This document shows positions 7,834 through 15,610 of a DNA stretch of 64,000 bases, one piece after another (the first letter of the stretch is position 1; each line of letters starts with the position of its first letter). The stretch is from an uncultured Alistipes sp. (GTDB lineage Bacteria; Bacteroidota; Bacteroidia; Bacteroidales; Rikenellaceae). The stretch covers positions 248,001 to 312,000 of the forward strand of contig CALLRW010000041.1 in NCBI GenBank assembly GCA_938014215.1, in the 5' to 3' direction. The translations under genes were made by a program, and so were the position numbers. The notes below the pieces were generated by a model. It searched no databases. It had not been told where the DNA came from and saw nothing but the letters and a program-made list of their open reading frames with translations.

Positions 7834-8696
7834 TTCGCGACATCGACGTGCAGAGCGTCATGACCCGCTCGTCGCTGCCCGTAGGCGGCTATTCGGTCAA
7901 TCCCTATGTGGGGTGTCCTCACGCCTGCAAGTATTGCTACGCCTCGTTCATGAAGCGTTTTACGGGCCACACCGAGCCCTGGGGTTCGTTTCTCGACGTC
8001 AAGCACTGGAAACCCGTCGGCGATCCGCACCGCTTCGACGGCCAGCGCATCGTCATCGGCTCGGTGACCGACGGCTACAACCCCTTCGAAGAGCATTTCC
8101 AGCGCACGCGTCATCTGCTCGAGGAGCTGCGCGGCACGACGGCCGAGATCCTGATCTGCACGAAATCGGACCTTGTGCTGCGCGATCTGGATCTGCTGCG
8201 GGAGTTCCCGCGCGTGACGGTTTCGTGGTCGGTCAACACGCTGGACGAGGCCTTCCGCGCCGACATGGACCGCGCGGTGAGCATCGAGCGGCGGCTCGCA
8301 GCCATGCGGCAGGTCTACGAGGCGGGCATCCGCACCGTCTGCTTCGTCTCGCCGATCTTCCCGGGCATCACCGATCCGAAGGCCATCATCGAACGGGTGC
8401 GGGAGTTTGCCGATCTCGTGTGGCTCGAGAACCTCAACCTGCGCGGATCGTTCAAGGCAACGATCATGACCTATATCCGTGAGAAACACCCCGAGCTGAT
8501 GCCTTTATACGAGGAGATCTACAACCGCCGCCGGACAGACTACTGGCAGGCGCTCGAGCGGGAGATGGCCGCCTATGCCGCCGCAAACGGCCTGCCGTAT
8601 CGCGTGAACGACCTGCCGTACGGCCGCTCCGAAAAGGGGCACCCGGTTGTGGTTAATTACTTCTATCACGAAAAAATCCGGCTCGGCAACCGTTGA
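7818..8696 (+). CDS. Radical SAM protein, SPL-lyase-like (Rv2578c type)
   Basis: A 292-residue protein with the cluster motif CPHACKYCYA (Cys 33, 37, 40) after NPYVGC. Further family features are IGSVTDGYNPFE, ILICTKSDLVLRD and TVSWSVNTLDE. These place it with spore-photoproduct-lyase-like radical SAM proteins of the Rv2578c type, which are widespread and mostly uncharacterised. SPL itself repairs a UV photoproduct in DNA, but that activity should not be assumed here. It starts inside the preceding radical SAM gene (16-base overlap). The C-terminus NDLPYGRSEKGHPVVVNYF looks complete. Confidence 0.87.
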   Translation: MEQELIRDIDVQSVMTRSSLPVGGYSVNPYVGCPHACKYCYASFMKRFTGHTEPWGSFLDVKHWKPVGDPHRFDGQRIVIGSVTDGYNPFEEHFQRTRHLLEELRGTTAEILICTKSDLVLRDLDLLREFPRVTVSWSVNTLDEAFRADMDRAVSIERRLAAMRQVYEAGIRTVCFVSPIFPGITDPKAIIERVREFADLVWLENLNLRGSFKATIMTYIREKHPELMPLYEEIYNRRRTDYWQALEREMAAYAAANGLPYRVNDLPYGRSEKGHPVVVNYFYHEKIRLGNR

Positions 8697-8761
8697 CGGG
8701 TCCTTTTCGCACCGGAGCCGCAGTCCGGAACCGTGTGACGGACGGGGCGCCTGCCGACCGT

Positions 8762-9772
8762 CTATTGGAGTTGGATAAAGTTGCGGAGGCAGTTGGCCGG
8801 ATTGAGCGGCGTCTGATCGACCAGTTCGAGCGACCGGACCATGTGGAGCGTCCCCTGCTTGTACTTCTGAAAATGCGCCGAGGCGATGTGCTTCTCATAA
8901 GCTTCGCGGCTTGCGTAGGTTTCGAGGATGGTGATTCGGCACGGATTCTCCCGTTCGGAGACGGCATACATCGTCAGTACGCCCGGCTCGGTGCGCAGCG
9001 AGACCTCGCCCACTTCGGCGGCGAAGCGCATATATTCGTCGAGATACTCCGGCCGGACCTCAATCTTCGAAAGGCGCACGATGCCGTCCCCGCCCATCGG
9101 CTCCTTGGCGCACATCGACGGTTCGCTGTCGAGCCGCAGGCAGCGGCCGATCACCTCGCCCGTGGAGAGATAGGAGTAGGTCGGGAACTCGAACAGCACG
9201 GGCTTCAGCCGCGCGTAGTCGATCCGGCCGCGGTCGTTCAACACCTCCGGCGAGGCGTAGGTCGCCGCAATCGAGCAGATGAAGTTGTCGAAGCCCTCCG
9301 TCTCGTAAATATCCACGACGTCGCACGCCATCGTCAGCGGCGAGCGGTCGATCACCGGCGCGCCGTTCGCGCCCCGATGCCAGGCGAACGCCTGCGACTT
9401 GTCCACGCGGGCGCCGCTTACGCTTCCCACATAGTCGGCTTCGGGGAGCATCTCATGGCTGACGAGGTTGACCGAGAGCTTTCGGGATGCCTTGATTCCT
9501 TGGTTAGTGTAGTGGCTCTGGCTCATGCTGACCAGAATCCGGTCGTGGCCGATAATCCCGACGTGCGCCACGACGAGCCAGTTGACGCGGCCGTCGACCT
9601 CGGCCCCGACGACCGTCAGCGGCATGGGATAGAGTGCCAGCGTATTTCCAATGAGTTTCTTTTCCATGGTGATTGTATTTGAAGGATTCAACGGTTGAGT
9701 CTGCGCCATGCTGCCGCCCGAGAGCGTCAGGCCCAGCAGCAGGCACGCGAAAGAGATCATGCGATTTGTCAT
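8762..9772 (-). CDS. Exported flavin-reductase-like / ABM-domain fusion
   Basis: About 336 residues. Residues 1-23 form a signal peptide (MTNRMISFACLLLGLTLSGG, then SMA). Residues about 37-230 look like a flavin reductase (flavoredoxin) split barrel: TVVGAEVDGRVNWLVVAHVG, ILVSMSQSHYTNQGI, SVNLVS. Residues about 240-310 look like an antibiotic-biosynthesis-monooxygenase ferredoxin-like fold (IEVRPEYLDEYMRFAAEVG, EPGVLTMYAV, TYASREAYEKHIASAHFQKY). An ATG at 9666 would give a cytosolic form without the signal. The ATG at 9799 lies at or before the expected transcript start and is rejected. It is divergent from the AraC paralogue at 9943. Likely an FMN-dependent redox enzyme; substrate unknown. 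Confidence 0.8.
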   Translation of the reverse strand: MTNRMISFACLLLGLTLSGGSMAQTQPLNPSNTITMEKKLIGNTLALYPMPLTVVGAEVDGRVNWLVVAHVGIIGHDRILVSMSQSHYTNQGIKASRKLSVNLVSHEMLPEADYVGSVSGARVDKSQAFAWHRGANGAPVIDRSPLTMACDVVDIYETEGFDNFICSIAATYASPEVLNDRGRIDYARLKPVLFEFPTYSYLSTGEVIGRCLRLDSEPSMCAKEPMGGDGIVRLSKIEVRPEYLDEYMRFAAEVGEVSLRTEPGVLTMYAVSERENPCRITILETYASREAYEKHIASAHFQKYKQGTLHMVRSLELVDQTPLNPANCLRNFIQLQ

Positions 9773-9801
9773 GGGTGGTCGGTTTTGACGTATGTACATC
9801 G

Positions 9802-9809
9802 CAAAAGTA
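9802..9809 (-). promoter_or_regulatory. -7 element TACTTTTG for the flavin reductase-ABM gene
   Basis: TACTTTTG on the minus strand, 30 bases before the ATG at 9772. It leaves the ATG at 9799 at or upstream of the transcript start. Confidence 0.55.
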
Positions 9810-9906
9810 GCGGTTCACCCGCTCACGCAGATACCGATACTCCGGAAGTTCATACCCGTTTTACCGAATCGCCCGCCGCCCGATTGGGATTTTGACCGGG
9901 AATGGT

Positions 9907-9914
9907 TAATTTTG
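9907..9914 (+). promoter_or_regulatory. -7 element TAATTTTG for the third AraC-type gene
   Basis: TAATTTTG followed by GTGAAGACAACCCC, closely resembling the promoter and leader of the paralogue at 4924. Confidence 0.6.
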
Positions 9915-9942
9915 TGAAGACAACCCCTCAAGCCTTTTCCCG

Positions 9943-10842
9943 ATGAGCCGGATTCTGAAGATAAACAGCGTGGGCGATTACAGTCGCTGGGTCGGACACA
10001 CCGACCGCCATCCGCTGGTGAGTGTTATCGACTATGCCGAGGTTTCGCCCATCCGCCACAGTCTGAACAACTACAGTGTCTACGCACTCTTCCTGCGCGA
10101 CGACGCCAGCGTGGAGCTCGACTACGGCTGCGGCCGCTACGACTACAACCAGGGGACGCTGCTGTGCGTGGCCCCGGGACAGGTGGGTGGCAAGGAGGAC
10201 AACGGCGAGCGGGTTTCGATTACGGGCTGGGCGCTGCTCTTCCATCCCGATCTGCTGCGCGGCACGCCGCTCGAAAAACGGATCCGCGACTACTCCTTTT
10301 TCGACTATCGCGTCAACGAGGCGCTGCACATGACCGACCGGGAGCATGACATCCTGGTTTCGCTGATGCGCCGGATGCGCGAAGAGCTCGACAACGAACG
10401 CGACGCGCAGCAGGATGCTATTCTGGTGGGTTACATCGGACTGGTACTCAACTTCTGCCAGCGCTTCTACAACCGCCAGTTCCAGACCCGCAGGATCGAA
10501 AATTCCGACATTCTGGTCCGCTTCAACCAGCTGCTTGCCGACTATTACGAGCAGCGGCTCCAGCTGACCCTCGGGCTGCCTACGGTGCAGTACTGTGCCG
10601 ACAAACTTTGCCTGTCACCCAACTATTTCGGTGATGTCATCCGGAAGACGACCGGCGAGACGGCCAGCAACCACATCCGCCGGTTCGTGATCCAGCTTGC
10701 CAAGGACGGGCTCTCCGCCGGCGAAAGTGTCACGCAGGTGGCCGACCGCCTCGGATTCGAGTATTCGCAGCACTTCAGCCGCATGTTCCGGCGACAGGAG
10801 GGAATCACTCCCTCGGAGTACAGCCGCAAGCGGCGCTCCTGA
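9943..10842 (+). CDS. AraC-family regulator, paralogue of the one at 4959
   Basis: A 299-residue protein with the same layout as the regulator at 4959: N-terminal cupin-like sensor (GRYDYNQGTLLCVAPGQ, FHPDLLRGT) and a C-terminal AraC domain (CADKLCLSPNYFGDVIRKTTG, then GFEYSQHFSRMFRRQEGITP). Roughly half the residues match its paralogue by eye, and the promoter is also shared. It is divergent from the flavin reductase-ABM gene, and the redox operon ending at 10926 points toward its 3' end. Both are plausible targets. Two paralogous regulators beside two flavin-enzyme operons suggest duplication of a regulator-plus-target module. Confidence 0.92.
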   Translation: MSRILKINSVGDYSRWVGHTDRHPLVSVIDYAEVSPIRHSLNNYSVYALFLRDDASVELDYGCGRYDYNQGTLLCVAPGQVGGKEDNGERVSITGWALLFHPDLLRGTPLEKRIRDYSFFDYRVNEALHMTDREHDILVSLMRRMREELDNERDAQQDAILVGYIGLVLNFCQRFYNRQFQTRRIENSDILVRFNQLLADYYEQRLQLTLGLPTVQYCADKLCLSPNYFGDVIRKTTGETASNHIRRFVIQLAKDGLSAGESVTQVADRLGFEYSQHFSRMFRRQEGITPSEYSRKRRS

Positions 10843-10925
10843 CAAACAGCTGTTCTGCATTCCGTCCCAGAATCCGGTCGGCATATCCGGCCAGCTCCCC
10901 GTCGGCGGCCCATGTCGCGTGCTTT

Positions 10926-11585
10926 TTAATGCTCCTCCCGGCCTGCTCCGAGCTCCTCCAGCCAGGCCGGAATACGGGTCGCCATGCTGCCCAACGAACC
11001 GGAGGTGAGCAGCAGTGACTCTTCGAACGTGGCTTCGGGAACCAGCGCGGCAGCATCCCGTTCGGAGGTGCCGATGCCGCTGCTCCCGCTGCTGGCAAAG
11101 AGAGCAATCCGCTTTCCGGCCAGCAACGCGGCATGATCGTGCAGGAAGGTCTGCATCAGCGAAGCCATGTGCCCGAACCAGATCGGATAGCCGACAAAGA
11201 TAATATCATATTCGTCAAGACTCTCTACTGAGGTGGTAATGGCCGGGAAATTGCCTTGTGCAATGGCCTCCAGCTCCGTCTGTGCGCGGTCGAGCATTGC
11301 GTTGTAGTCCGTATCGTAGGGCACAGCCGGCTCCACCTCCGCCATCTCACAATCCAATGTGGACTGAATGGTCCGTGCCATCCGCTCCGTATTGCCCGTG
11401 CGCGAGCAGTAGAGGACAAGGTAACGCCCGTCGGCTCCGTTCACGTTGCCGCCTTCCTCGTCGTTCCCGTCGTCCTCGGGCCGGGTCTGTTCCGGCTCGT
11501 TCGATGACGGATGGGTTTCGCCGCAGGCCGTTGTCACGGCAAGTGTCGCCAGCAGCATCCAGGGGATCAAAAACAGCTTTTTCAT
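10926..11585 (-). CDS. Flavodoxin-domain lipoprotein
   Basis: A 219-residue protein. The signal peptide ends in a lipobox with Cys21 (LAVTTACG), so it should be lipid-anchored. Residues about 24-52 are an acidic, low-complexity linker, followed by a flavodoxin domain: YCSRTGNTERMA (FMN-phosphate loop), IIFVGYPIWFGHMA and FASSGSSGIG. It is the last gene of an operon behind the aldo/keto reductase and alcohol dehydrogenase (53-base gap). An anchored flavodoxin implies FMN insertion or electron transfer outside the cytoplasm, which is unusual for a classical flavodoxin but is seen in Bacteroidales annotations. Confidence 0.88.
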   Translation of the reverse strand: MKKLFLIPWMLLATLAVTTACGETHPSSNEPEQTRPEDDGNDEEGGNVNGADGRYLVLYCSRTGNTERMARTIQSTLDCEMAEVEPAVPYDTDYNAMLDRAQTELEAIAQGNFPAITTSVESLDEYDIIFVGYPIWFGHMASLMQTFLHDHAALLAGKRIALFASSGSSGIGTSERDAAALVPEATFEESLLLTSGSLGSMATRIPAWLEELGAGREEH

Positions 11586-11638
11586 ACGCTTCTCTTTGAA
11601 TGGTTTGACGCTTTTCCAAAGTCCGGATCGGGAATCGG

Positions 11639-12820
11639 CTATCTGTACGACTCCCGGTAGATGCGCACGATCTCCTCGTCGCTCATCTGCACCCGGTCGC
11701 TGGTGAACATGATGCCCATCACCTCACGCGTGTTGCGCATCAGTGTCTCGAATTCGTCGGGCGTGATGCCGTAGTCGGACATCTTCAGGTCGGCCACGCC
11801 GCAGGCCTCCTGCAACCGGGTGAGGGCTGTGAGGAAATCTTCGGGCCGGGTAGCTTCGGGCATCCCCATGGCCTGCGCCATGCGGACGAAGTGCTCGTCG
11901 CAGGCGTGGTGCTCGATGAAGTATTTGTAGTAGGCCCGGCTGATCATGATCAGCCCTGCGCCGTGAGGCAGTGCCGGATGGTAGGCCGAGAGGGCATGCT
12001 CCAGCGCGTGTTCGCTCGTAATCAGCGTGAGGCACATCACCACACCCGACAACGTGTTTCCGAAAGCCACGTGGGTGCGGGCCTCCATGTCCTTGCCATC
12101 TTTCACGGCACGGGGCAGGTACTTTGCCAGATTCTCGATGGCCGTCAGGGCGTACATGTCGCTCATCAGGTTCGCACCCCGGGCAATGTACCCTTCGGTG
12201 CTGTGGAACAGGGCGTCGAAGCCCTGATAGGCCGTGAAGGTCGGCGGCACGCTGGCCATCAGCTCCGGATCGACGATCGAGAGGACCGGAAAGAGCGAAG
12301 CATCGCCCACGAAGGCCTTCTCGAAGGTATCCTCCCTGGTGATGACGCCCGAGTTGTCCGTCTCCGAACCCGTTCCGGCCGTGGTCGTGATGGCGATGAT
12401 GGGCAACGGCCGGACGGCAATCGGTTTGCCCTTGCCCGAACCGATGGGCACATAGTCCCAAAGTTCTCCGTCGTTGGTCGCCATCACGGCAATGGCCTTC
12501 GTGCAGTCCATCACGCTGCCGCCGCCCAGCGCCACAAGGAAATCACAGCCGTGTTCACGGGCCGCCTTCGCTCCGGCATCGACATTGCCGATCGTCGGGT
12601 TCGGCATCACCCCGTCGAAGAGCACCGTCTCCACGCCGGCCTTGTGCAGCTGCTCCTCCGTACGCGAAAGATAGCCGTTGGCACGGGTCGACTTTCCGTT
12701 GGAGATCACGATCAGGGCGCGGCGTCCCGGCATCGGCTGTTCACTCAGTTTGTCCAGCATCCCGGCCCCGAACATCACCCGGGTCGGGACATACATGTCG
12801 TACATAAGATTGGTTTCCAT
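11639..12820 (-). CDS. Iron-containing alcohol dehydrogenase (group III)
   Basis: A 393-residue protein of normal family length. NAD(P) is bound through GGGS at about 99-102. The likely metal ligands are Asp202 and His206 (FDALFHSTEGY) with two histidines from EHALEHALSAYHPALPHG at about 271-286. The family interconverts alcohols and aldehydes or ketones with NAD(P)H. The YqhD/BDH type, which reduces short aldehydes, is one possibility. It has no signal peptide, unlike its operon neighbours. It lies 43 bases after the aldo/keto reductase and 53 bases before the flavodoxin lipoprotein. Confidence 0.9.
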   Translation of the reverse strand: METNLMYDMYVPTRVMFGAGMLDKLSEQPMPGRRALIVISNGKSTRANGYLSRTEEQLHKAGVETVLFDGVMPNPTIGNVDAGAKAAREHGCDFLVALGGGSVMDCTKAIAVMATNDGELWDYVPIGSGKGKPIAVRPLPIIAITTTAGTGSETDNSGVITREDTFEKAFVGDASLFPVLSIVDPELMASVPPTFTAYQGFDALFHSTEGYIARGANLMSDMYALTAIENLAKYLPRAVKDGKDMEARTHVAFGNTLSGVVMCLTLITSEHALEHALSAYHPALPHGAGLIMISRAYYKYFIEHHACDEHFVRMAQAMGMPEATRPEDFLTALTRLQEACGVADLKMSDYGITPDEFETLMRNTREVMGIMFTSDRVQMSDEEIVRIYRESYR

Positions 12821-12863
12821 CTTTTAGAATTGTTTTATGTGAGAGTATTTTATTTGTCTGTCT

Positions 12864-14153
12864 TTATTTACCCATCGTCTCCCGAACCCGGGCCAGCAGG
12901 TTCGGGATATCGAGATGTTGCGGACACTTGGCCAGGCATTCGCCACACGCGACACACGAGGAGGCCGGGTCGCCGCGCTGTACGGGCGACATCGACACGG
13001 TATAGTCGGCCAGCGCCCGCTGCAGGTTGCCGTGCAGCAGGTAGTTGTTGTACACATAGGCGAAGATGTAGCCGATAGCCACGTTGTGCGGACAGGGGAT
13101 ACACTGGTAGCAGCCCGTGCAGTCGATATGACCCGGCGCTTGGCGATAGGCCTGGATGGCAGCCCCCAACGCCTCGCGCTCGGCCGGCGAGAGCATGTTC
13201 GGCCGGGCCTTGGCGGCATACCTCAGATTCTCCTCCACATCCGCCATGGAACCCATGCCGCTGACCGCCACGCTCACCTCGGGGATATCCCACAAATAGT
13301 CCAACGCCCACTCGGCATCGGGCTTGCGGACCCCCATCGAGGCCAGTGCATCGTGCATCGCCTGCGGCAGACGGGCCAGGAACCCCGTGCGGACGGGCTT
13401 CATCACCGCCAGCCCCATCCCGTTGGCTGCGGCATACTTCGGGCCGAGCACCCCTGCCTCGTATTCGTAATCCAGGTAGTTGTGCTGAATCAGGCAGAAA
13501 TCCCAGGCCGGGGTGTATTCCACCACCTTCTTGAACAGCTGCAGGCTGTCGTGGAACGAGAAGCCCATGAAGCGGATCTTGCCCTGAGCCTTCAGCCGCT
13601 CCATCTTTTCGATGAGCCGGTAGGGCAGCACATAATCCTTCCACGCGCGGTGCATGATCATGTGGATGTGGTAGAAATCGATCACGTCCGTGCCGATGGT
13701 GCGACGCGACTGGTCGAAAAACTTTTCGAAATCGTCCGCCGACCGCATCTCCCACCACGGCATCTTGGAGGTGACATACACCCGGTCGCGCCAGCCTCCG
13801 GCCAAAGCACGGCCCACCGCCTGCTCGCTCTCTCCGCCCAGATAGACACGCCCCGTGTCGATGTAGTTCACACCGCCTTCGATGGCACGGCGTACCATGG
13901 GCGTGGTCTGGTCGAAATCCACGTGTCCGTTCTTCATCGGCAGCCGCAGCATGCCGAAACCCAGCGCCGAGACCTTCACGCCGGTCCGTCCCATCGGGCG
14001 GTACTGCATCTGCGGATTGTAATTGAGAATCTCTCTCGACAACCGCTCCCGTATGGCTTGTTTTTCAACCTCCTGCGCCAGGGCTTTCGGACCGATTATC
14101 GCACTGGCAGCTGCGGCAAAAAGTCCGCTTTTAAGAAAATCGCGTCTATCCAT
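12864..14153 (-). CDS. Tat-signal aldo/keto reductase with C-terminal 2x[4Fe-4S] ferredoxin domain
   Basis: A 429-residue protein. The N-terminus MDRRDFLKSG followed by a hydrophobic stretch and AQ is a twin-arginine (Tat) type signal. Residues about 50-330 are an aldo/keto reductase barrel (GFGMLRLP, YIDTGRVYLGGESE with the catalytic Asp and Tyr, TSKMPWW with Lys, YHIHMIMH with His). Residues about 345-420 hold two cysteine clusters (CTGCYQCIPCP and CVACGECLAKCP) typical of paired [4Fe-4S] clusters. It heads an operon with alcohol dehydrogenase and the flavodoxin lipoprotein, suggesting electrons pass between its clusters and the flavodoxin. Substrate unknown. Confidence 0.9.
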   Translation of the reverse strand: MDRRDFLKSGLFAAAASAIIGPKALAQEVEKQAIRERLSREILNYNPQMQYRPMGRTGVKVSALGFGMLRLPMKNGHVDFDQTTPMVRRAIEGGVNYIDTGRVYLGGESEQAVGRALAGGWRDRVYVTSKMPWWEMRSADDFEKFFDQSRRTIGTDVIDFYHIHMIMHRAWKDYVLPYRLIEKMERLKAQGKIRFMGFSFHDSLQLFKKVVEYTPAWDFCLIQHNYLDYEYEAGVLGPKYAAANGMGLAVMKPVRTGFLARLPQAMHDALASMGVRKPDAEWALDYLWDIPEVSVAVSGMGSMADVEENLRYAAKARPNMLSPAEREALGAAIQAYRQAPGHIDCTGCYQCIPCPHNVAIGYIFAYVYNNYLLHGNLQRALADYTVSMSPVQRGDPASSCVACGECLAKCPQHLDIPNLLARVRETMGK

Positions 14154-14216
14154 ATCGCTTCCCGTTTATCTGTTCCGACCCCCGGTCAGACAGAATTGTG
14201 GCCGTTGTGTCTGCTG

Positions 14217-14224
14217 CAAAGGTA
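14217..14224 (-). promoter_or_regulatory. -7 element TACCTTTG for the AKR-ADH-flavodoxin operon
   Basis: TACCTTTG on the minus strand, about 64 bases before the ATG at 14153. Confidence 0.55.
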
Positions 14225-14367
14225 ATCCGGCGGGGTGCAAACCGACGTAACGATTTCATGGAAGAATGTACAGCTTTTACGGATTATGAATCCCTATAAA
14301 CTGAGCGGCGGGGATCTGCCATGGACCCTCGCCGCCGCATCTTCGTTTTTCAACTCAACAACCGGTT

Positions 14368-14489
14368 TATGCCGTCAGCACCTGGCCGATACGGCGCATC
14401 TCACGGCTGATGTTCGCCTCGGAGATCTTCGCATAGCGCCGCGTCATGTTCGTATTCGTATGGCCCAGAATCTTGGCGATAATAATGCC
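14368..14489 (-). pseudogene. C-terminal remnant of a tyrosine recombinase (integrase)
   Basis: On the minus strand the frame reads GIIIAKILGHTNTNMTRRYA followed by KISEANISREMRRIGQVL and a stop at 14368-14370. The LGHTN...T..YAKI pattern is the C-terminal active-site box (HxxR region and catalytic Tyr) of Bacteroidales phage-type integrases. Only about 40 residues remain. The 5' part is gone, and the foreign-looking CPBP gene starts right after the break. This is a scar of a mobile element, not a working gene. Confidence 0.75.
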
Positions 14490-14509
14490 CTGAACTGAGA
14501 AACATTTTC

Positions 14510-14517
14510 TAACTTTG
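14510..14517 (+). promoter_or_regulatory. -7 element TAACTTTG for the CPBP gene
   Basis: TAACTTTG, 26 bases before the ATG at 14544. It overlaps an upstream GTG codon at 14517, which excludes the longer open frame. Confidence 0.55.
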
Positions 14518-14543
14518 TGGGTCTAAAACAGAATTTGGAAATA

Positions 14544-15314
14544 ATGATCTCATCGAAAACGGCAAGGATCCTGTATGCTATCGTTGCGAGCATTCTCATC
14601 ATCCTCTTCTGGCGAAACATAGGCTTTGTAACCACGCTATTCGATATACCGGACAATTCTATCCTCGGACTCTCGATAAAGGCTTTATTTCTTACCCTTG
14701 CTGCTTGGATTCTGACGATCGTCGTAATTAAACCGAAAGAGCTGTTCTCGTTTCTCGGGTTGAGCAGCAATATCCTCAAAGGATTCGGGATCGCACTTCT
14801 GTGCGTGCTGCCGCTTTATCTGATATTCCCTTTGTTCGGAGAGCTCAATACAAAGTTGACGTTCTCCGAGCTTTATGACCGAGCGATTCTTACCGGATTC
14901 AAGGAGGAGTTGGTGTTTCGGGCCTTTATGTTTGGTTTACTTTTCCGATATGCAAAAACAGGCTTCTTCTGGGCTGTCATATTACCGGCACTTTATTTTG
15001 GATCGGTTCATCTCTATCAAGGTCACGATGTTCTTTCGGCGCTTGCAGTTTTCGGTGTAACCTTTATCGGAGCGCTCTATTTCAGTTGGATGTACGTTGA
15101 GTGGAATTTCAATATATGGATTCCCGTCGGATTGCATATACTGATGAACGGAGCATGGCATATTTTCATGATGAAGGGTACCGAGGTCGCGGCGGGCGGC
15201 TTGATTTCCAATATTGCCCGATTGATCAGTATTGCACTGGCTATTGGTATCACCGTTTATTATCATAAGAAGAGCGGTAAGAAAGTCTTTGATTATCCCA
15301 TCTGGAAGTTCTGA
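14544..15314 (+). CDS. CPBP-family intramembrane metalloprotease
   Basis: A 256-residue membrane protein with about seven hydrophobic segments. The CPBP (CAAX protease and bacteriocin-processing) motifs are present: FKEELVFRAFMFG with the paired Glu and Arg at about 120-126, then FGSVHLYQGHD, then HILMNGAWH with the metal-ligand histidines. Family members cleave within membranes and often protect against or mature peptides; the role here is unknown. The coding region is visibly richer in A+T than its neighbours. Together with the integrase stump immediately upstream, this suggests acquisition by transfer. It has its own promoter and a strong terminator. Confidence 0.88.
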   Translation: MISSKTARILYAIVASILIILFWRNIGFVTTLFDIPDNSILGLSIKALFLTLAAWILTIVVIKPKELFSFLGLSSNILKGFGIALLCVLPLYLIFPLFGELNTKLTFSELYDRAILTGFKEELVFRAFMFGLLFRYAKTGFFWAVILPALYFGSVHLYQGHDVLSALAVFGVTFIGALYFSWMYVEWNFNIWIPVGLHILMNGAWHIFMMKGTEVAAGGLISNIARLISIALAIGITVYYHKKSGKKVFDYPIWKF

Positions 15315-15395
15315 CTTCCTGTCGTAGCCAAACAGGTCGATGAAGGCGTGAAAAGATAGCAGTCTTTTGCTTCAACAGGAGTGGAATAATACAAG

Positions 15396-15430
15396 AAAAA
15401 GCCTCGTATATGCGATATACGAGGCTTTTT
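15396..15430. terminator. Strong bidirectional intrinsic terminator
   Basis: A 10-bp perfect GC-rich stem (GCCTCGTATA with its complement) around a 5-base loop, flanked by AAAAA and TTTTT, ends the CPBP gene. On the other strand it would stop transcripts leaving tRNA-Gly. Confidence 0.85.
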
Positions 15431-15475
15431 GGGATTTGGTCAGTTGTTTGCACGTCCCTTCTACTGACCCGGAGA

Positions 15476-15547
15476 GCGGAAAGCGGGATTCGAACCCGTG
15501 ACCCTCAGCTTGGGAAGCTGATGCTCTACCGACTGAGCTATTTCCGC
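15476..15547 (-). tRNA. tRNA-Gly(CCC)
   Basis: A 72-base cloverleaf on the minus strand. The acceptor stem is GCGGAAA/TTTCCGC, the D arm GCTC...GAGC, the anticodon stem TCAGC/GCTGA with loop TTCCCAA (anticodon CCC, glycine), and the T arm ACGGG TTCGAAT CCCGC. The CCA end is not encoded. It lies about 1 kb from the integrase stump; tRNA genes are common integration targets. Confidence 0.95.
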
Positions 15548-15610
15548 ATTTCGGAGTACAAAGATACTCCGAATTTTTGAATTTACAAGTTTTCGGGCGG
15601 TGAAAATACC

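Noticed and set aside
7818..8696. Spore photoproduct lyase proper
   Set aside because: The organism type does not sporulate, and the sequence is of the broader Rv2578c-type SPL-like group; only the superfamily can be claimed.
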